Origin: an uncultured Verrucomicrobiota bacterium
GTDB lineage: Bacteria > Verrucomicrobiota > Verrucomicrobiia > Opitutales > Seribacteraceae
DNA length: 64,000 bases
NCBI GenBank assembly: GCA_902612125.1
Contig: CACMBV010000007.1
Location: 28,734 to 92,733, forward strand
Reading direction: 5' to 3'
The notes under the pieces are model-generated. The model saw only the letters and a list, made by a program, of their open reading frames with translations, was not told where the DNA came from and ran no database searches. Below, piece after piece: positions 27,001 to 35,643 of the stretch. The position numbers and the translations under genes were made by a program. Numbering within the stretch: position 1 is the stretch's first letter; every line of letters begins with the position of its first letter.

Positions 27001-27870
27001 TTACTTGGAAACACCTCCAAGATGAGTCTCGAGCTGCAATCCCTCAAGTATACTGTCCTGAATGGGCTGGCTAATTTGGTTCAACTCATCCACGCCCCAC
27101 GATACTCCAACTTGGGTACGCATCGGGCGGGATCCCGGTTCAGCTTCGGCAAGGCTTAGATAGGCGTCCACTACCAGTTTCGGGTCGGGGAATACACCAG
27201 TGCTCAACATCTCGCCAAAACCCTGAAATAAGGCATCTGGGATGTTTTTCAATTCACCATAACTGTTCACGACTTCCGCCCGTTCCGGTTGTTTGATCGC
27301 CCCAAACAGACCAGTGCTAAAAGGTCCGGGTTCGACCAAGGCAATGTCAACACCACAGGGAGCCAATTCGTAACGCAAACTTTGGGAATATGCTTCGAGG
27401 GCGAATTTCGTGGCACAGTAAGTGCCAAAATAGGGCACTGCAATTCTACCGGCAATCGAACTTACATTGATGATTAATCCGTTCCTTGCTCTTCGCATGC
27501 TTGGTAAAACGGCCTGAGTGGTACGAATCGCCCCATAGTAATTGGTGTTCATTTGCTCATGTGCCTGTGCAATACTGAAACCCTCGGTAATACCTGTGTA
27601 CATGATACCGGCGTTGTTGATCAAAACATCCACCTCATCTATTTCTTTGAAAATATCGCAAAATGCGTCCTTCACCGAGTTATCGTCTTTGACATCCATC
27701 TCGACGACGGAAATTTTACTTGAGTAAGATTCCAGTGCTTTTTTAACCGCAGCGTTCCTTTCAGTGGTATCCCTCATGGTAGCCCAAACACGGTAGCCCG
27801 CGTCCGAAAAAACCTTGGCGGCGTCTTCGCCAAATCCACTACTTGAACCGGTGATAACAATATTTTTCAT
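27001..27870 (-). CDS. SDR family NAD(P)-dependent oxidoreductase
   Basis: The 289-residue protein is a classical short-chain dehydrogenase: cofactor motif TGSSSGFG (residues about 7-14), VEMDVKDD (acidic adenine-binding strand), LINNAGIM, serine in NVSSIAG, and the catalytic YCATK. The family's VEPGPF loop follows. ATG 27870-27868 is preceded by AGGA at a suitable distance. A broad-specificity carbonyl reductase or ketoreductase activity is likely; the substrate is unknown. On the same strand, 229 bp upstream of the GH32-like gene, so common transcription is possible but not shown. Confidence 0.9.
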   Translation of the reverse strand: MKNIVITGSSSGFGEDAAKVFSDAGYRVWATMRDTTERNAAVKKALESYSSKISVVEMDVKDDNSVKDAFCDIFKEIDEVDVLINNAGIMYTGITEGFSIAQAHEQMNTNYYGAIRTTQAVLPSMRRARNGLIINVSSIAGRIAVPYFGTYCATKFALEAYSQSLRYELAPCGVDIALVEPGPFSTGLFGAIKQPERAEVVNSYGELKNIPDALFQGFGEMLSTGVFPDPKLVVDAYLSLAEAEPGSRPMRTQVGVSWGVDELNQISQPIQDSILEGLQLETHLGGVSK

Positions 27871-28327
27871 ATATCCTGAGACTTACAAGACATTTTTTTA
27901 GGTATTACAATCTTGAATTTCCTGTATTCAAAATGATAGCAGGATCGAAATTTTTCCAACTTAGTTTTTATTATATTCATACTCACTATTTATGCGAAGG
28001 TGTATTTTCATTTGGGATTGATTTAGGAGATTATTTGAGGTGTGGCTTAATCCTTAGTGGAGGTGAAAAGAATCGTATCCACGAGGGAAGGGAAGGAAAA
28101 CCTCGTAAACATAAAGGATCTAACTCACTCACCGAAGGCGGTGAACAAGATATTGACTGAGATTTACGGCAAGGATCGTAAGGTGCTGACCCGAACGAAT
28201 TGTGCAAAGATGGGGATGTCTAACCGACGAGTTAAAAGGTCATCCTTTGACCCACTGAATTGCTCTTTTATAGAGTCAGTTAATCAAACCGGCGTTTACT
28301 TTATTTTAGAAATCTCAATTTAGAATA
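27871..28327. other. 457-bp region without a clear gene
   Basis: No gene can be assigned with confidence between the SDR start and the lipoprotein stop. On the plus strand a GTG-started frame of 88 codons (28057-28323) encodes a lysine/arginine-rich sequence with segments such as HSPKAVNKILTEIYGKDR, which resembles no family that I know; a second overlapping frame (27933-28160) is less convincing. The left third is very AT-rich and would be a place for the SDR promoter on the minus strand. Confidence 0.3.
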
Positions 28328-29050
28328 TCACAAACCATCAAAAAGCAGAATTCTACACTTTCCGTTTTGTTTCAAATAGGAAGAAAATACATTGGTCATC
28401 TCTACGGTGAAGTTATTTCTTGGTTCAGCACGGATAACATCCTCTGTTACTGAAAGGTATCCTTTGCTGTCCACAAGGCAGTCATTAGGAAGTATAAAAC
28501 TGAAATCCTTTCTTAAATCATTTACCACCTCAAATGAAATGCTTACATCAGAAAAATCAATTTCCTGCAGGTATTCATTTTCAATTTTTTCCTGAAGATT
28601 AGTAAAAGAATCTTGATTAAGTTTGAGAAACAAAGAATGCAGTTTATTTCCCTTTTTGTCGGCAAACTCTTTACTTTTTGTCACATAAAATGAAAGGAGT
28701 TCTCCCAGCGGCAGTTTCCCTTTCTCATCCTCATAATTTTCAACCAGATTAATTTTGCATTTTGTCTCGATGATCGCAAAATCTTCAAAATCTCCTTCCT
28801 TCCAACCCTTGAAAACGGGATCATTGACCACACCCTTCATCATTTTCAGAATTTTCGTTTGAGTCTTTTTCTTTTTGTCCAGTGCTGGTATGAGGATTTG
28901 GGTAGGTATTTCTGTAACATTCTTACCGTCAGATTCAATTATATCGCTTAAATCACGAGTATAGATAGATGACTGAAATGAAAGATCACACGCTGTTAAA
29001 AAACTAAAATATAAGATTAGCACCGTTGCGGTTATATTTTTCAATTTCAT
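28328..29050 (-). CDS. Hypothetical lipoprotein
   Basis: The 240-residue protein begins with a lipoprotein signal: hydrophobic ITATVLILYFSFLTAC, with lipobox LTAC placing the lipidated cysteine at residue 21. The rest is unfamiliar and rich in Lys, Glu and Phe, with alpha-beta character: IPTQILIPALDKKKKTQTKILK, a central SFYVTKSKEFADKKGNK, and VSISFEVVNDLRKDFSFILP near residue 180. No repeats or catalytic motifs can be seen. It probably faces the periplasm from a membrane anchor. The next feature upstream on this strand is the tmRNA gene. Its AT-richness stands out from the neighbouring carbohydrate genes and may mark acquired DNA. Confidence 0.65.
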   Translation of the reverse strand: MKLKNITATVLILYFSFLTACDLSFQSSIYTRDLSDIIESDGKNVTEIPTQILIPALDKKKKTQTKILKMMKGVVNDPVFKGWKEGDFEDFAIIETKCKINLVENYEDEKGKLPLGELLSFYVTKSKEFADKKGNKLHSLFLKLNQDSFTNLQEKIENEYLQEIDFSDVSISFEVVNDLRKDFSFILPNDCLVDSKGYLSVTEDVIRAEPRNNFTVEMTNVFSSYLKQNGKCRILLFDGL

Positions 29051-29133
29051 ATCTTTGAATTACTTCAGCTTTAAAAAATTATCAAGGAGTTAAAAAATTA
29101 ACTTAGGTCTCTAAAACTGATCGCCAAATGCTG

Positions 29134-29152
29134 ACTCGATGAGAGATCGAGT
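29134..29152. repeat. Perfect 7-bp inverted repeat (hairpin) downstream of tmRNA
   Basis: ACTCGAT (29134-29140) and ATCGAGT (29146-29152) are perfectly complementary with a five-base loop. The hairpin lies 139 bp past the 3' end of the minus-strand tmRNA, upstream of the lipoprotein gene. Only a weak T-run follows on either side, so it may be a poor terminator or a chance repeat. No better terminator for tmRNA was found in 29153-29290. Confidence 0.3.
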
Positions 29153-29290
29153 TATTGTTTGAGTTTTCCGGGAAATCTGGTCAAAGCGGGTCAAATTATG
29201 TCCGAATCGGCTCAGTCAAAAAAGAACCTGAGAACTGCTTGAAACCCGCATCCCCACAAAGATTAGCACCCAAACGGGTCCCTGAAACTT

Positions 29291-29665
29291 TGGTGGAGGT
29301 GGCGGGAATCGAACCCGCGTCCCGCAATCTTTCCGATTCGGCGTCTACATGTGTAGTTCTCTTATTGATTTTAGCTTAAAGAAGGAAGGAACACCTTTTA
29401 AACCGAGCTTATCTTCAACCGTTTAGCCTCCGATAGACAAGCAAACGCTCCGAGGTTTTACCTGCTTTTTAACGCCCCGACCACCCAGCAGGTGTCAGTG
29501 GACTGTCGACGTGCAGACTTATGCTGCAAGCGCTTCGAGCTCAGGCTCAAAGCTAACGATATTATTTTCGCCATGTAATGATTTGAAGCATTTTTTACGA
29601 GGCCAAGCGTCATCCTCGACACGCAACCGAATTTTCCAAATTGCAGTCGAATCCGGAACACCCCC
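29291..29665 (-). ncRNA. ssrA: Transfer-messenger RNA (tmRNA)
   Basis: The 5' end GGGGGTGTTCCGGATTCGAC (from 29665) and the 3' end GCGGGTTCGATTCCCGCCA followed by CCTCCACCA (to 29291) are the hallmarks of one-piece tmRNA; the 5' GGGGGTG pairs with 3' CACCTCC to form the alanine-type acceptor stem, and the 3' end carries the T-arm. The tag frame runs from GGC at 29572-29570 to TAA at 29521-29519 and encodes GENNIVSFEPELEALAA, with an A at -4 of the resume codon and the ALAA degradation tail. tmRNA rescues stalled ribosomes with SmpB and tags the products for proteolysis. Length 375 nt is typical. Confidence 0.96.
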
Positions 29666-29689
29666 AACAAAATTTCAAAGATCATGAAG

Positions 29690-29718
29690 AATCTAAGTAA
29701 TAATTCTACACAGGTCAA
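29690..29718 (-). promoter_or_regulatory. Predicted sigma70-type promoter of tmRNA
   Basis: On the minus strand TTGACC (29718-29713) is separated by 17 bp from TAGATT (29695-29690). The -10 box ends 24 bases before the mature tmRNA 5' end, which leaves room for a short leader removed by RNase P. It overlaps the 5' part of the longest ppk reading frame, which favours the later ppk start at 29777. Confidence 0.45.
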
Positions 29719-29776
29719 GGAGGGGAGAAGTAAATTCCATTGTCTAATTATTGAAATCTCTGATAATTTTAGAACG

Positions 29777-31885
29777 ATGTCAGGTAATAATTCCACAAAG
29801 GATTCAATCAAACCTAGGTTTTTCAACCGGGAATTAAGCTGGCTTGCTTTTAATGAACGTGTTTTGGATCAGGCGTTCTCGGAAAAATATCCTTTATTGG
29901 AAAGAACCCGTTTTCTTTCTTTCGTAAGTTCCAATCTTGATCAGTTTTACGAAATTCGGGTGGCCGGCTTGATGCAAAAAGTGGATGCCGGCATTACCCG
30001 GGCCAGCCTAGATGGCAGTCAACCCAAAGAGTTACTTAAAGAAGTGAGAAACCGGGCCCATAATATGTCTCAACGCGAATACAGTTGCTGGCGGGATGTG
30101 CTCAAGCCTGCCCTGGCCAAGGAAAAGGTTTTATTTAAGGAGATCGATGAGCTGACCAAAGCAGAATTTATCTGGTTAAGGGCTTATTTCCGCAGGGAGG
30201 TGTTTCCGGTGCTCACTCCTCTTGCGGTTGATCCCACCCATCCCTTTCCCCTGATTCTTAATAAATCATTGAATCTTTTTGTATCATTGAGAAACTTGCG
30301 AAAAAAACAGGCGAAACCACTCAAGGCGGTTGTGCAAGTACCAAGGATTCTACCTCGCCTTGTTCGAATTGAAGCGAAGGGAAATAAAGATACCTTTATA
30401 TTTTTGAGTGATGCGGTCAGGCATTTCGTGTCTGATCTTTTCCCGGGGCACAAAGCACTGGGTGCATGGGCTTTTCGTATTACTCGAAATAGCCATCTCT
30501 ATGTGGACGAGGAAGAGGTGGAGAATTTACTGCTTAGTATTGAGGACGAACTCCACAACCGAAGAAGGGGAGCCGCCGTTAGGTTGGAAATTGATAATAC
30601 GATTGATCAGGATGTCTTGGACTACCTGCTCAAATCACTTAATTTAACAGCTCAGGATGTGTTAAAGATAAACGGTCCGATCAACTTATACAGGTTGATG
30701 AATTTAGTAGACTTAGTGGATCGGGATGATCTCAAATTTCCCGCCTTCGATGCCTTTGTTCCAAAGGAACTAGCGATTAAAGAAAATTTGTTCGATCAAA
30801 TATCGAAAAATGATCATTTATTGCACCATCCTTATGATTCCTTCAGCCCGATGGTTGAATTTCTCCGTCAGGCATCCGTAGATCCGGAGGTTTTCGCGAT
30901 TAAACTCACGATTTACCGGACAAGTGGAGACTCTCCGATTGTCAAAGCGTTGATGGATGCAGCTCAGAATGGAAAACAGGTAACCGCCATGGTCGAACTC
31001 AAGGCCAGGTTTGATGAAGAGGCCAATGTACAATGGTCCAGAAAAATGGAAGAAGTCGGAGTACATGTAGTGTATGGACTCGCAGGTTTAAAAACACATT
31101 GCAAATGCTGCCTGGTGGTGAGGCGGGAAGGGAAGAAGCTAAAACGTTACGCTCACCTTGGAACCGGTAATTATAACCCCAGCACGGCCAAAACCTACAC
31201 GGACTACAGTCTTTTCACCTCCAAGGCGGCGTTTACTTCTGATATGGCGAATCTTTTCAACACGCTTACGGGATACACTCGCAAGCCCATCTTTAAAAAA
31301 TTGTTGGTTGCTCCCTTTAATCTGCATGAGTCGATGCTTCTGAAAATTGAACAGGAATCAAAGATGGTTAGGGCGGGAATGGAGGCTTGGATTATCATCA
31401 AGGTGAACAGCCTGATTGATCCTGAGATTATACAAGCACTTTACAAAGCATCCCAGGCAGGAGTGAAAATTGATTTAATTGTGCGAGGAATTTGCGGACT
31501 TGTTCCAGGGGTCAAGGGATTGAGTGAAAATATCAAGGTAAGGAGCCTCTTGGGAAGATTTCTTGAACATAGCCGAGTTTATTATTTCAAGAACTCACCC
31601 ATTGGGGAAAATACATACTTAGGGAGCCCAGACTGGATGCCCCGTAATTTTTTCCGTCGGGTGGAAGTGGCATTTCCGGTAGAGGAAGAAAATATGCAAG
31701 AAGAGATCCTGCAAACCATGAAGGATATTCTTTCCGATAATTCAATGGCGTCTGAATTAAGACCGGGTGGAAAATATGCAACCATCCCCAGGAGGAGAAA
31801 AACGGAATTCTCCGTACAAGAAAACTTGGTCTCTTTAGCTCAGGAAAAGCAACGGCTCACGCTTACAAAACCCCGGTCAGGATGA
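29777..31885 (+). CDS. ppk1: Polyphosphate kinase 1
   Basis: PPK1 reversibly polymerises the ATP gamma-phosphate into polyphosphate. The 702-residue protein (start ATG 29777; the frame opens at 29684 but that would run through the tmRNA promoter) shows the N domain start FFNRELSWLAFNERVLDQA, LSFVSSNLDQFYEIRVAGL, the helical/phospho-domain SPMVEFLRQASVDPEVFAIKLTIYRTSGDSPIV, and the catalytic histidine His460 in RYAHLGTGNYNP (autophosphorylated). A second conserved His598 is in EHSRVYYFKN. It is divergent from tmRNA. Length agrees with the family (about 690). Confidence 0.95.
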   Translation: MSGNNSTKDSIKPRFFNRELSWLAFNERVLDQAFSEKYPLLERTRFLSFVSSNLDQFYEIRVAGLMQKVDAGITRASLDGSQPKELLKEVRNRAHNMSQREYSCWRDVLKPALAKEKVLFKEIDELTKAEFIWLRAYFRREVFPVLTPLAVDPTHPFPLILNKSLNLFVSLRNLRKKQAKPLKAVVQVPRILPRLVRIEAKGNKDTFIFLSDAVRHFVSDLFPGHKALGAWAFRITRNSHLYVDEEEVENLLLSIEDELHNRRRGAAVRLEIDNTIDQDVLDYLLKSLNLTAQDVLKINGPINLYRLMNLVDLVDRDDLKFPAFDAFVPKELAIKENLFDQISKNDHLLHHPYDSFSPMVEFLRQASVDPEVFAIKLTIYRTSGDSPIVKALMDAAQNGKQVTAMVELKARFDEEANVQWSRKMEEVGVHVVYGLAGLKTHCKCCLVVRREGKKLKRYAHLGTGNYNPSTAKTYTDYSLFTSKAAFTSDMANLFNTLTGYTRKPIFKKLLVAPFNLHESMLLKIEQESKMVRAGMEAWIIIKVNSLIDPEIIQALYKASQAGVKIDLIVRGICGLVPGVKGLSENIKVRSLLGRFLEHSRVYYFKNSPIGENTYLGSPDWMPRNFFRRVEVAFPVEEENMQEEILQTMKDILSDNSMASELRPGGKYATIPRRRKTEFSVQENLVSLAQEKQRLTLTKPRSG

Positions 31886-32023
31886 ACCCCTTGAAAATCC
31901 GAGAATCAAAGCAAAACTAACCAGAAAAAGCCCGAGCCCCACAATCGGGTCACGTGAAATACAGATAAAAAGACCTCCCACCAGGAGAATGGGGGCAATA
32001 GGTCTTTTCCAGTCAAACTTCAT
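31877..32023 (-). CDS. Candidate small two-helix membrane protein downstream of tonB
   Basis: A 48-codon frame runs on the minus strand from ATG at 32023-32021 to TGA at 31879-31877. It encodes MKFDWKRP, a hydrophobic helix (IAPILLVGGLFICIS), a short RDP turn, a second helix (IVGLGLFLVSFALILGF) and an SRGSS tail. It begins 11 bp after the tonB stop, with GAG as a possible weak ribosome site, and its end overlaps the end of convergent ppk1 by 9 bp. It is too short for usual gene finders. The helix-turn-helix membrane topology and the close spacing make it a believable gene, though its function is unknown. Confidence 0.45.
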   Translation of the reverse strand: MKFDWKRPIAPILLVGGLFICISRDPIVGLGLFLVSFALILGFSRGSS

Positions 32024-32034
32024 TGAGTAACGCT

Positions 32035-32859
32035 CTAATTTAATCGAAAAGGGACTTTCAGGGAAGATCCTAAATTTCCACCCGGTGGAGGACCCACATT
32101 CCCGACAAGGTTGGCCACCTGGAGAATGAGTTTGTCTAATTGAGAGTTCCCTGATGATTTGGCAATTCTCTTGCGGACCAAGGTGCCGTTTGGAGATATC
32201 TCAAAACTCAACCATGCTTCCCCGCCATTGGCAAGGGATGTGGAACGAAGCTTCGACTCCCAGGCCATCTCTAATTTCATTTTGACCGCGGAAAGATAGG
32301 CATTCAGAACGGAAGCCGAAACTGGACTTACGGCCTTTCCGGTATGGGAGGAAATCTTGATTTCATCGAGGGGTTTAATTCTGGAGGCGTCAATTTTGAC
32401 AACAGGAACAGTTTGCCTAATTGCTTGAGGTTTATGCTTGATCGGCTTGAGGTTATTTTTCTTTTGAAAATCCTTAAAAGAAATGGGCTGAGGCTTAGGT
32501 TTGGGGGTGGATTTTACAACCGGTTTGGGGATGGGTTTCGGCTTCACCGAAATGGGTTTGGTCTTGGGGTTAGGCTTGGGTTTGACCACCGGATTGATTT
32601 TTGGCAAGGTGGGTGGGAGAGGTTTGGGTTCGGGTTTCGGCGTTGCCTTTGCCGGGGGTGGCATGGAGGCAGGAGGTTGAACTGGTTGAGGAATAACCGG
32701 TGGTTCACTGACCATTGCTAATTCGAAAACATGAATCTCTTCTGGCTCTTCTTCACAACTAGGAAATAAACCAAGGGCGAAGACAAAACAGGCCCCCAAG
32801 AGATGAAAAAATAAGGAATAACGAAAAAGTTTTTTTTCTCTTCGATTAAAACCAATCAT
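32035..32859 (-). CDS. tonB: Energy transducer TonB-like protein
   Basis: The 274-residue protein has one N-terminal transmembrane helix (residues about 14-32, SLFFHLLGACFVFALGLF), a long periplasmic linker rich in Pro-Lys repeats (residues about 60-135, many KPKP and PEPKP units), and a C-terminal TonB/TolA-like domain (LNAYLSAVKMKLEMAWES, GEAWLSFEISPNGTLVRKRIAKSSGNSQLDKLIL). Such a layout spans the periplasm to energise outer-membrane receptors. No exbB or exbD lies near. The TonB domain resembles both TonB and TolA ends, so either role is possible; the receptor at 16.8-18.7 kb is a potential client. Confidence 0.82.
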   Translation of the reverse strand: MIGFNRREKKLFRYSLFFHLLGACFVFALGLFPSCEEEPEEIHVFELAMVSEPPVIPQPVQPPASMPPPAKATPKPEPKPLPPTLPKINPVVKPKPNPKTKPISVKPKPIPKPVVKSTPKPKPQPISFKDFQKKNNLKPIKHKPQAIRQTVPVVKIDASRIKPLDEIKISSHTGKAVSPVSASVLNAYLSAVKMKLEMAWESKLRSTSLANGGEAWLSFEISPNGTLVRKRIAKSSGNSQLDKLILQVANLVGNVGPPPGGNLGSSLKVPFRLN

Positions 32860-32922
32860 TACCCATTCCCATCGTTATTAATTCCACCAATGTGAATAAC
32901 TTAGTTCAAAGATCCGGACAAA

Positions 32923-33726
32923 TCAACACCCAATCGATTGGATAAATTGTTTAATCAAATCCCGATACTCCGATCCTCCCACTTCCCATAGGTTATTGTG
33001 CCGTCCCTTCTCCACCCTGAGGAATTGCTTGGGTTCCGGTAATTGCCGAAAAATTTCTCTTCCTTGACGAAAAGGAACGACTTCATCTAAAGTTCCGTGA
33101 ATGACAAGGGAGGGACAGGATACTCTTTCAGTGTAGTCAACATTCCGAAAAAGATCCCATGGCAGCATGGTAATTCCGGTTGCCGAACGAAAGGCTGACA
33201 GGAAGGGAGTTTCCAAAATAAGGCCACCAATTTCACGCTGGGTTGCGAGAAAAAGAGACGGCCCTGTTCCTAAAGAACGCCCCCAAATAATAATGTCCTC
33301 AGGCTTACGCTCTAATTCATTAAGAGCATAATCATAAACGGCTTCAACCGCATCGTAGCAACCCTGCTCACTCGACTTTCCCTCACTTAATCCATAGCCC
33401 GGATAATCATAGGCGATCATTTCGATTGAATCAGACCCGAAATAGTCGAGGAACGACTCCAGGTTTCCCAAATCTTCGCCATTCCCATGACTGAAAATTA
33501 CGGTATTTATGGGTTGATCCCTCTCACCCCGGTGCATACAGGCGATTGATTGGCCGTCACTTATCTTAACAGAAAAACTAACTTGATCTTCTGAATAAGT
33601 GCTTGGATTAGGGGCAGGAAAAACCAAACGGCCACCAAAAAACCATAACAAAATTCCAAGCATTAGATAAACGATTAATAAGAGTAAGAACAGCCTGAAC
33701 CAAGGAATGGTAAAAAAATTCTCCAT
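32923..33726 (-). CDS. Membrane-anchored alpha/beta hydrolase (ABHD17/serine aminopeptidase-like)
   Basis: The 267-residue protein has an N-terminal membrane helix (residues about 9-32, FRLFLLLLIVYLMLGILLWFF) and an alpha/beta-hydrolase domain of the Hydrolase_4 type: VIFSHGNGEDLGN (oxyanion region), AYDYPGYGLSEG, and IIWGRSLGTGPSLFLA with the nucleophile serine in G-R-S-L-G. HGTLDEVVPFRQG holds the acid residue and GRHNNL the histidine. It faces the periplasm or cytoplasm with a single anchor; substrate unknown. It starts 65 bp from the divergent ugd gene, and tonB follows downstream after 63 bp on the same strand. Confidence 0.88.
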   Translation of the reverse strand: MENFFTIPWFRLFLLLLIVYLMLGILLWFFGGRLVFPAPNPSTYSEDQVSFSVKISDGQSIACMHRGERDQPINTVIFSHGNGEDLGNLESFLDYFGSDSIEMIAYDYPGYGLSEGKSSEQGCYDAVEAVYDYALNELERKPEDIIIWGRSLGTGPSLFLATQREIGGLILETPFLSAFRSATGITMLPWDLFRNVDYTERVSCPSLVIHGTLDEVVPFRQGREIFRQLPEPKQFLRVEKGRHNNLWEVGGSEYRDLIKQFIQSIGC

Positions 33727-33791
33727 CCCATTACATCTGACTAAAGATTATATAATCGCAAGAAACTATAATTCTTTGCTAGAAACTGACT

Positions 33792-35153
33792 ATGAAAATT
33801 TGTTGTATAGGTGCCGGCTATGTAGGTGGACCCACCATGGCGATGATCGCATCCAAATGTCCACATATCCAAGTTGCGGTGGTTGATATCAATCAGGAAC
33901 GGATTGACGCATGGAATTCCGATACTCTCCCCATCTATGAGCCTGGGCTTCATGAGATTGTGCAGGGGGCAAGAGGAGAAAACTTGTATTTCTCAACCGA
34001 AGTCGATCGTTACATCCAAGAATCGGAAGTTATTTTCATCAGTGTCAATACCCCAACCAAAGAGTACGGATCTGGGTTAGGGCAGGCTGCTGACCTACGA
34101 TTTGTGGAGGCTTGCGCTCGCAAGATTGCTGAAATCTCAACAACCCCGAAAATCATTGTCGAAAAGTCAACCGTTCCGGTGAGAACGGCGGAAATGGTTC
34201 AGACAATCCTTAAATCTACAAGTCCGGAGACTCCTCATCAGGTGGTTTCGAATCCTGAATTTTTAGCGGAAGGAACGGCTATTACTGATCTACTAGATCC
34301 CGACCGTGTATTGATTGGCGGTGAAACCACAGTGGGGGGTAAGAAAGCTGTGGAAAAAGTGGTCGAAATCTACTCAAACTGGGTGGCGAAAGATCGAATC
34401 ATTACCACCAATCTTTGGTCTTCCGAGCTATCCAAATTGACGGCCAATGCTTTCCTGGCTCAAAGAATTTCCAGCATTAATGCGATTTCAGCCTTGTGCG
34501 AAGAAACGGGGGCCCATGTTGATGAGGTCGCCCGGGCGATTGGTACTGATTCCAGAATCGGACCTAAGTTTCTGAAAAGCTCCGTCGGCTTTGGCGGTTC
34601 TTGTTTTCAAAAGGACATTCTTAATCTTTGCTACCTATGCCGTTATTTCAGGCTTCCGGAAGTGGCGGAGTATTGGGAACAGGTCATCCATATGAATGAA
34701 TACCAAAAAGAACGTTTTGTCCGGAGGATTCTTGAAGCGATGTTTAATACGGTGTCCGGGAAGAAAATAGCTATCCTTGGCTTTGCTTTCAAAAAGGATA
34801 CCAATGACACGCGTGAATCCCCGGCCATTGCCATATGCAGAAGATTACTCGAAGAAAAAGCAACCCTAGCCATCTATGACCCCAAAGTCTCCAAGCAAGC
34901 CATAATTAATTCATTGAATCTTCCTGATGAACAAATCGATTCTATTCAATTCTGTGAATCTGCAATGGAAGCATGTGACCAGTCTCATTGCATCGCAGTG
35001 CTGACTGAATGGGATGAATTCAGGGAGATCAATTTTGAGAGTGTTTATCAGTCGATGATTAAGCCTGCGATTCTGTTTGATGGACGAAACCTGCTGGATT
35101 TAGAAAAAATTAAAGCTATTGGATTTAATGCCAAGGGGATCGGCGTTGGTTAA
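33792..35153 (+). CDS. ugd: UDP-glucose 6-dehydrogenase
   Basis: The 453-residue enzyme oxidises UDP-glucose twice with NAD to UDP-glucuronate, a precursor for exopolysaccharide and glycan synthesis. The NAD site [11 protein letters not shown] is at residues 7-17, the second strand has the [12 protein letters not shown] acidic end, [11 protein letters not shown] and [11 protein letters not shown] are conserved, and the catalytic cysteine is Cys271 in [11 protein letters not shown]. The tail [21 protein letters not shown] is the UDP-binding domain. Its close match to the animal-type UGDH sequence pattern is normal for some marine bacteria. The gene is monocistronic as far as seen. Confidence 0.95.
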   Translation: MKICCIGAGYVGGPTMAMIASKCPHIQVAVVDINQERIDAWNSDTLPIYEPGLHEIVQGARGENLYFSTEVDRYIQESEVIFISVNTPTKEYGSGLGQAADLRFVEACARKIAEISTTPKIIVEKSTVPVRTAEMVQTILKSTSPETPHQVVSNPEFLAEGTAITDLLDPDRVLIGGETTVGGKKAVEKVVEIYSNWVAKDRIITTNLWSSELSKLTANAFLAQRISSINAISALCEETGAHVDEVARAIGTDSRIGPKFLKSSVGFGGSCFQKDILNLCYLCRYFRLPEVAEYWEQVIHMNEYQKERFVRRILEAMFNTVSGKKIAILGFAFKKDTNDTRESPAIAICRRLLEEKATLAIYDPKVSKQAIINSLNLPDEQIDSIQFCESAMEACDQSHCIAVLTEWDEFREINFESVYQSMIKPAILFDGRNLLDLEKIKAIGFNAKGIGVG

Positions 35154-35181
35154 CCCACCTAAGCCCTATACAACTCCTTAC

Positions 35182-35643
35182 CTAGACAGACGGCTTTCTG
35201 GCGGGTCTGGCGATCTGCTTCCTTGCCTTGTCCAAAACGCCATTTAAGAATTTCCCGGAATTCTCGGATGAAAATTCTTTGCCAATTTCCAGTGCTTCAT
35301 CGATAGCCACAACCGGAGGAATGTCCAACCGGTATTTAATTTCATAGAGTGCCAAGCGTAGGAGAGCCAGATCGGCTTTCGCAACCCTCGAAAAATCCCA
35401 GTTGGTAACTAATTCACGAATGATTGAATCAAGGATATCCTTTTTTTCAATAACCCCGGAAACCAACTCCACCGTGTAAGCAAAGAAATCATCGTCCTTA
35501 TCCAATTTCAAAAGAAACTCATCCAGATCCTCGGATAAGTCATCAGATGGATTCATCTCCCACTGGAAAAGAAAACGAAAGGCAGCACACCGATTTTGAC
35601 GCCGGTCACTCCAAACTGGATTAATAACTAAATCCTGGTCCAT
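35182..35643 (-). CDS. nusB: Transcription antitermination factor NusB
   Basis: The 153-residue protein is the helical RNA-binding factor that with NusE (S10) forms the boxA-binding complex for ribosomal RNA antitermination. Signatures: RRQNRCAAFRFLFQWEMN near the N-terminus, the central DSIIRELVTNWDFSRVAKADLALLRLALYEI, DIPPVVAIDEALEIGKEFSSENSGKFLNGVLDKA at the end. This last block is the strongest family mark. It overlaps ribH by 16 bp and is the last gene of the ligA-ribB-ribH-nusB series; the ribH-nusB order is common in bacteria. Confidence 0.95.
   Translation of the reverse strand: MDQDLVINPVWSDRRQNRCAAFRFLFQWEMNPSDDLSEDLDEFLLKLDKDDDFFAYTVELVSGVIEKKDILDSIIRELVTNWDFSRVAKADLALLRLALYEIKYRLDIPPVVAIDEALEIGKEFSSENSGKFLNGVLDKARKQIARPARKPSV

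Noticed and set aside
26792..27025. A 77-codon plus-strand frame between the GH32-like and SDR genes
   Set aside because: It overlaps the SDR 3' end, has no ribosome site and no recognisable sequence; the 229-bp gap is better read as a promoter region.
29291..29330. tRNA-like T-arm sequence suggesting a tRNA gene
   Set aside because: It is the 3' domain of tmRNA; no matching D-arm or anticodon arm is present nearby.
29717..29725. A strong Shine-Dalgarno-like AAGGAGGGG before ppk1
   Set aside because: No in-frame ATG, GTG or TTG follows at a suitable distance, and it overlaps the predicted tmRNA promoter, so it does not decide the ppk start.
29684..29776. N-terminal extension of ppk1 from the ATG at 29684
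   Set aside because: The extra 31 residues have no PPK similarity and would place the start inside the tmRNA promoter; the ATG at 29777 gives the usual length.
29458..29826. A 122-codon open frame on the minus strand
   Set aside because: It lies over the tmRNA gene and its promoter; the protein-like reading is a by-product of the RNA sequence.
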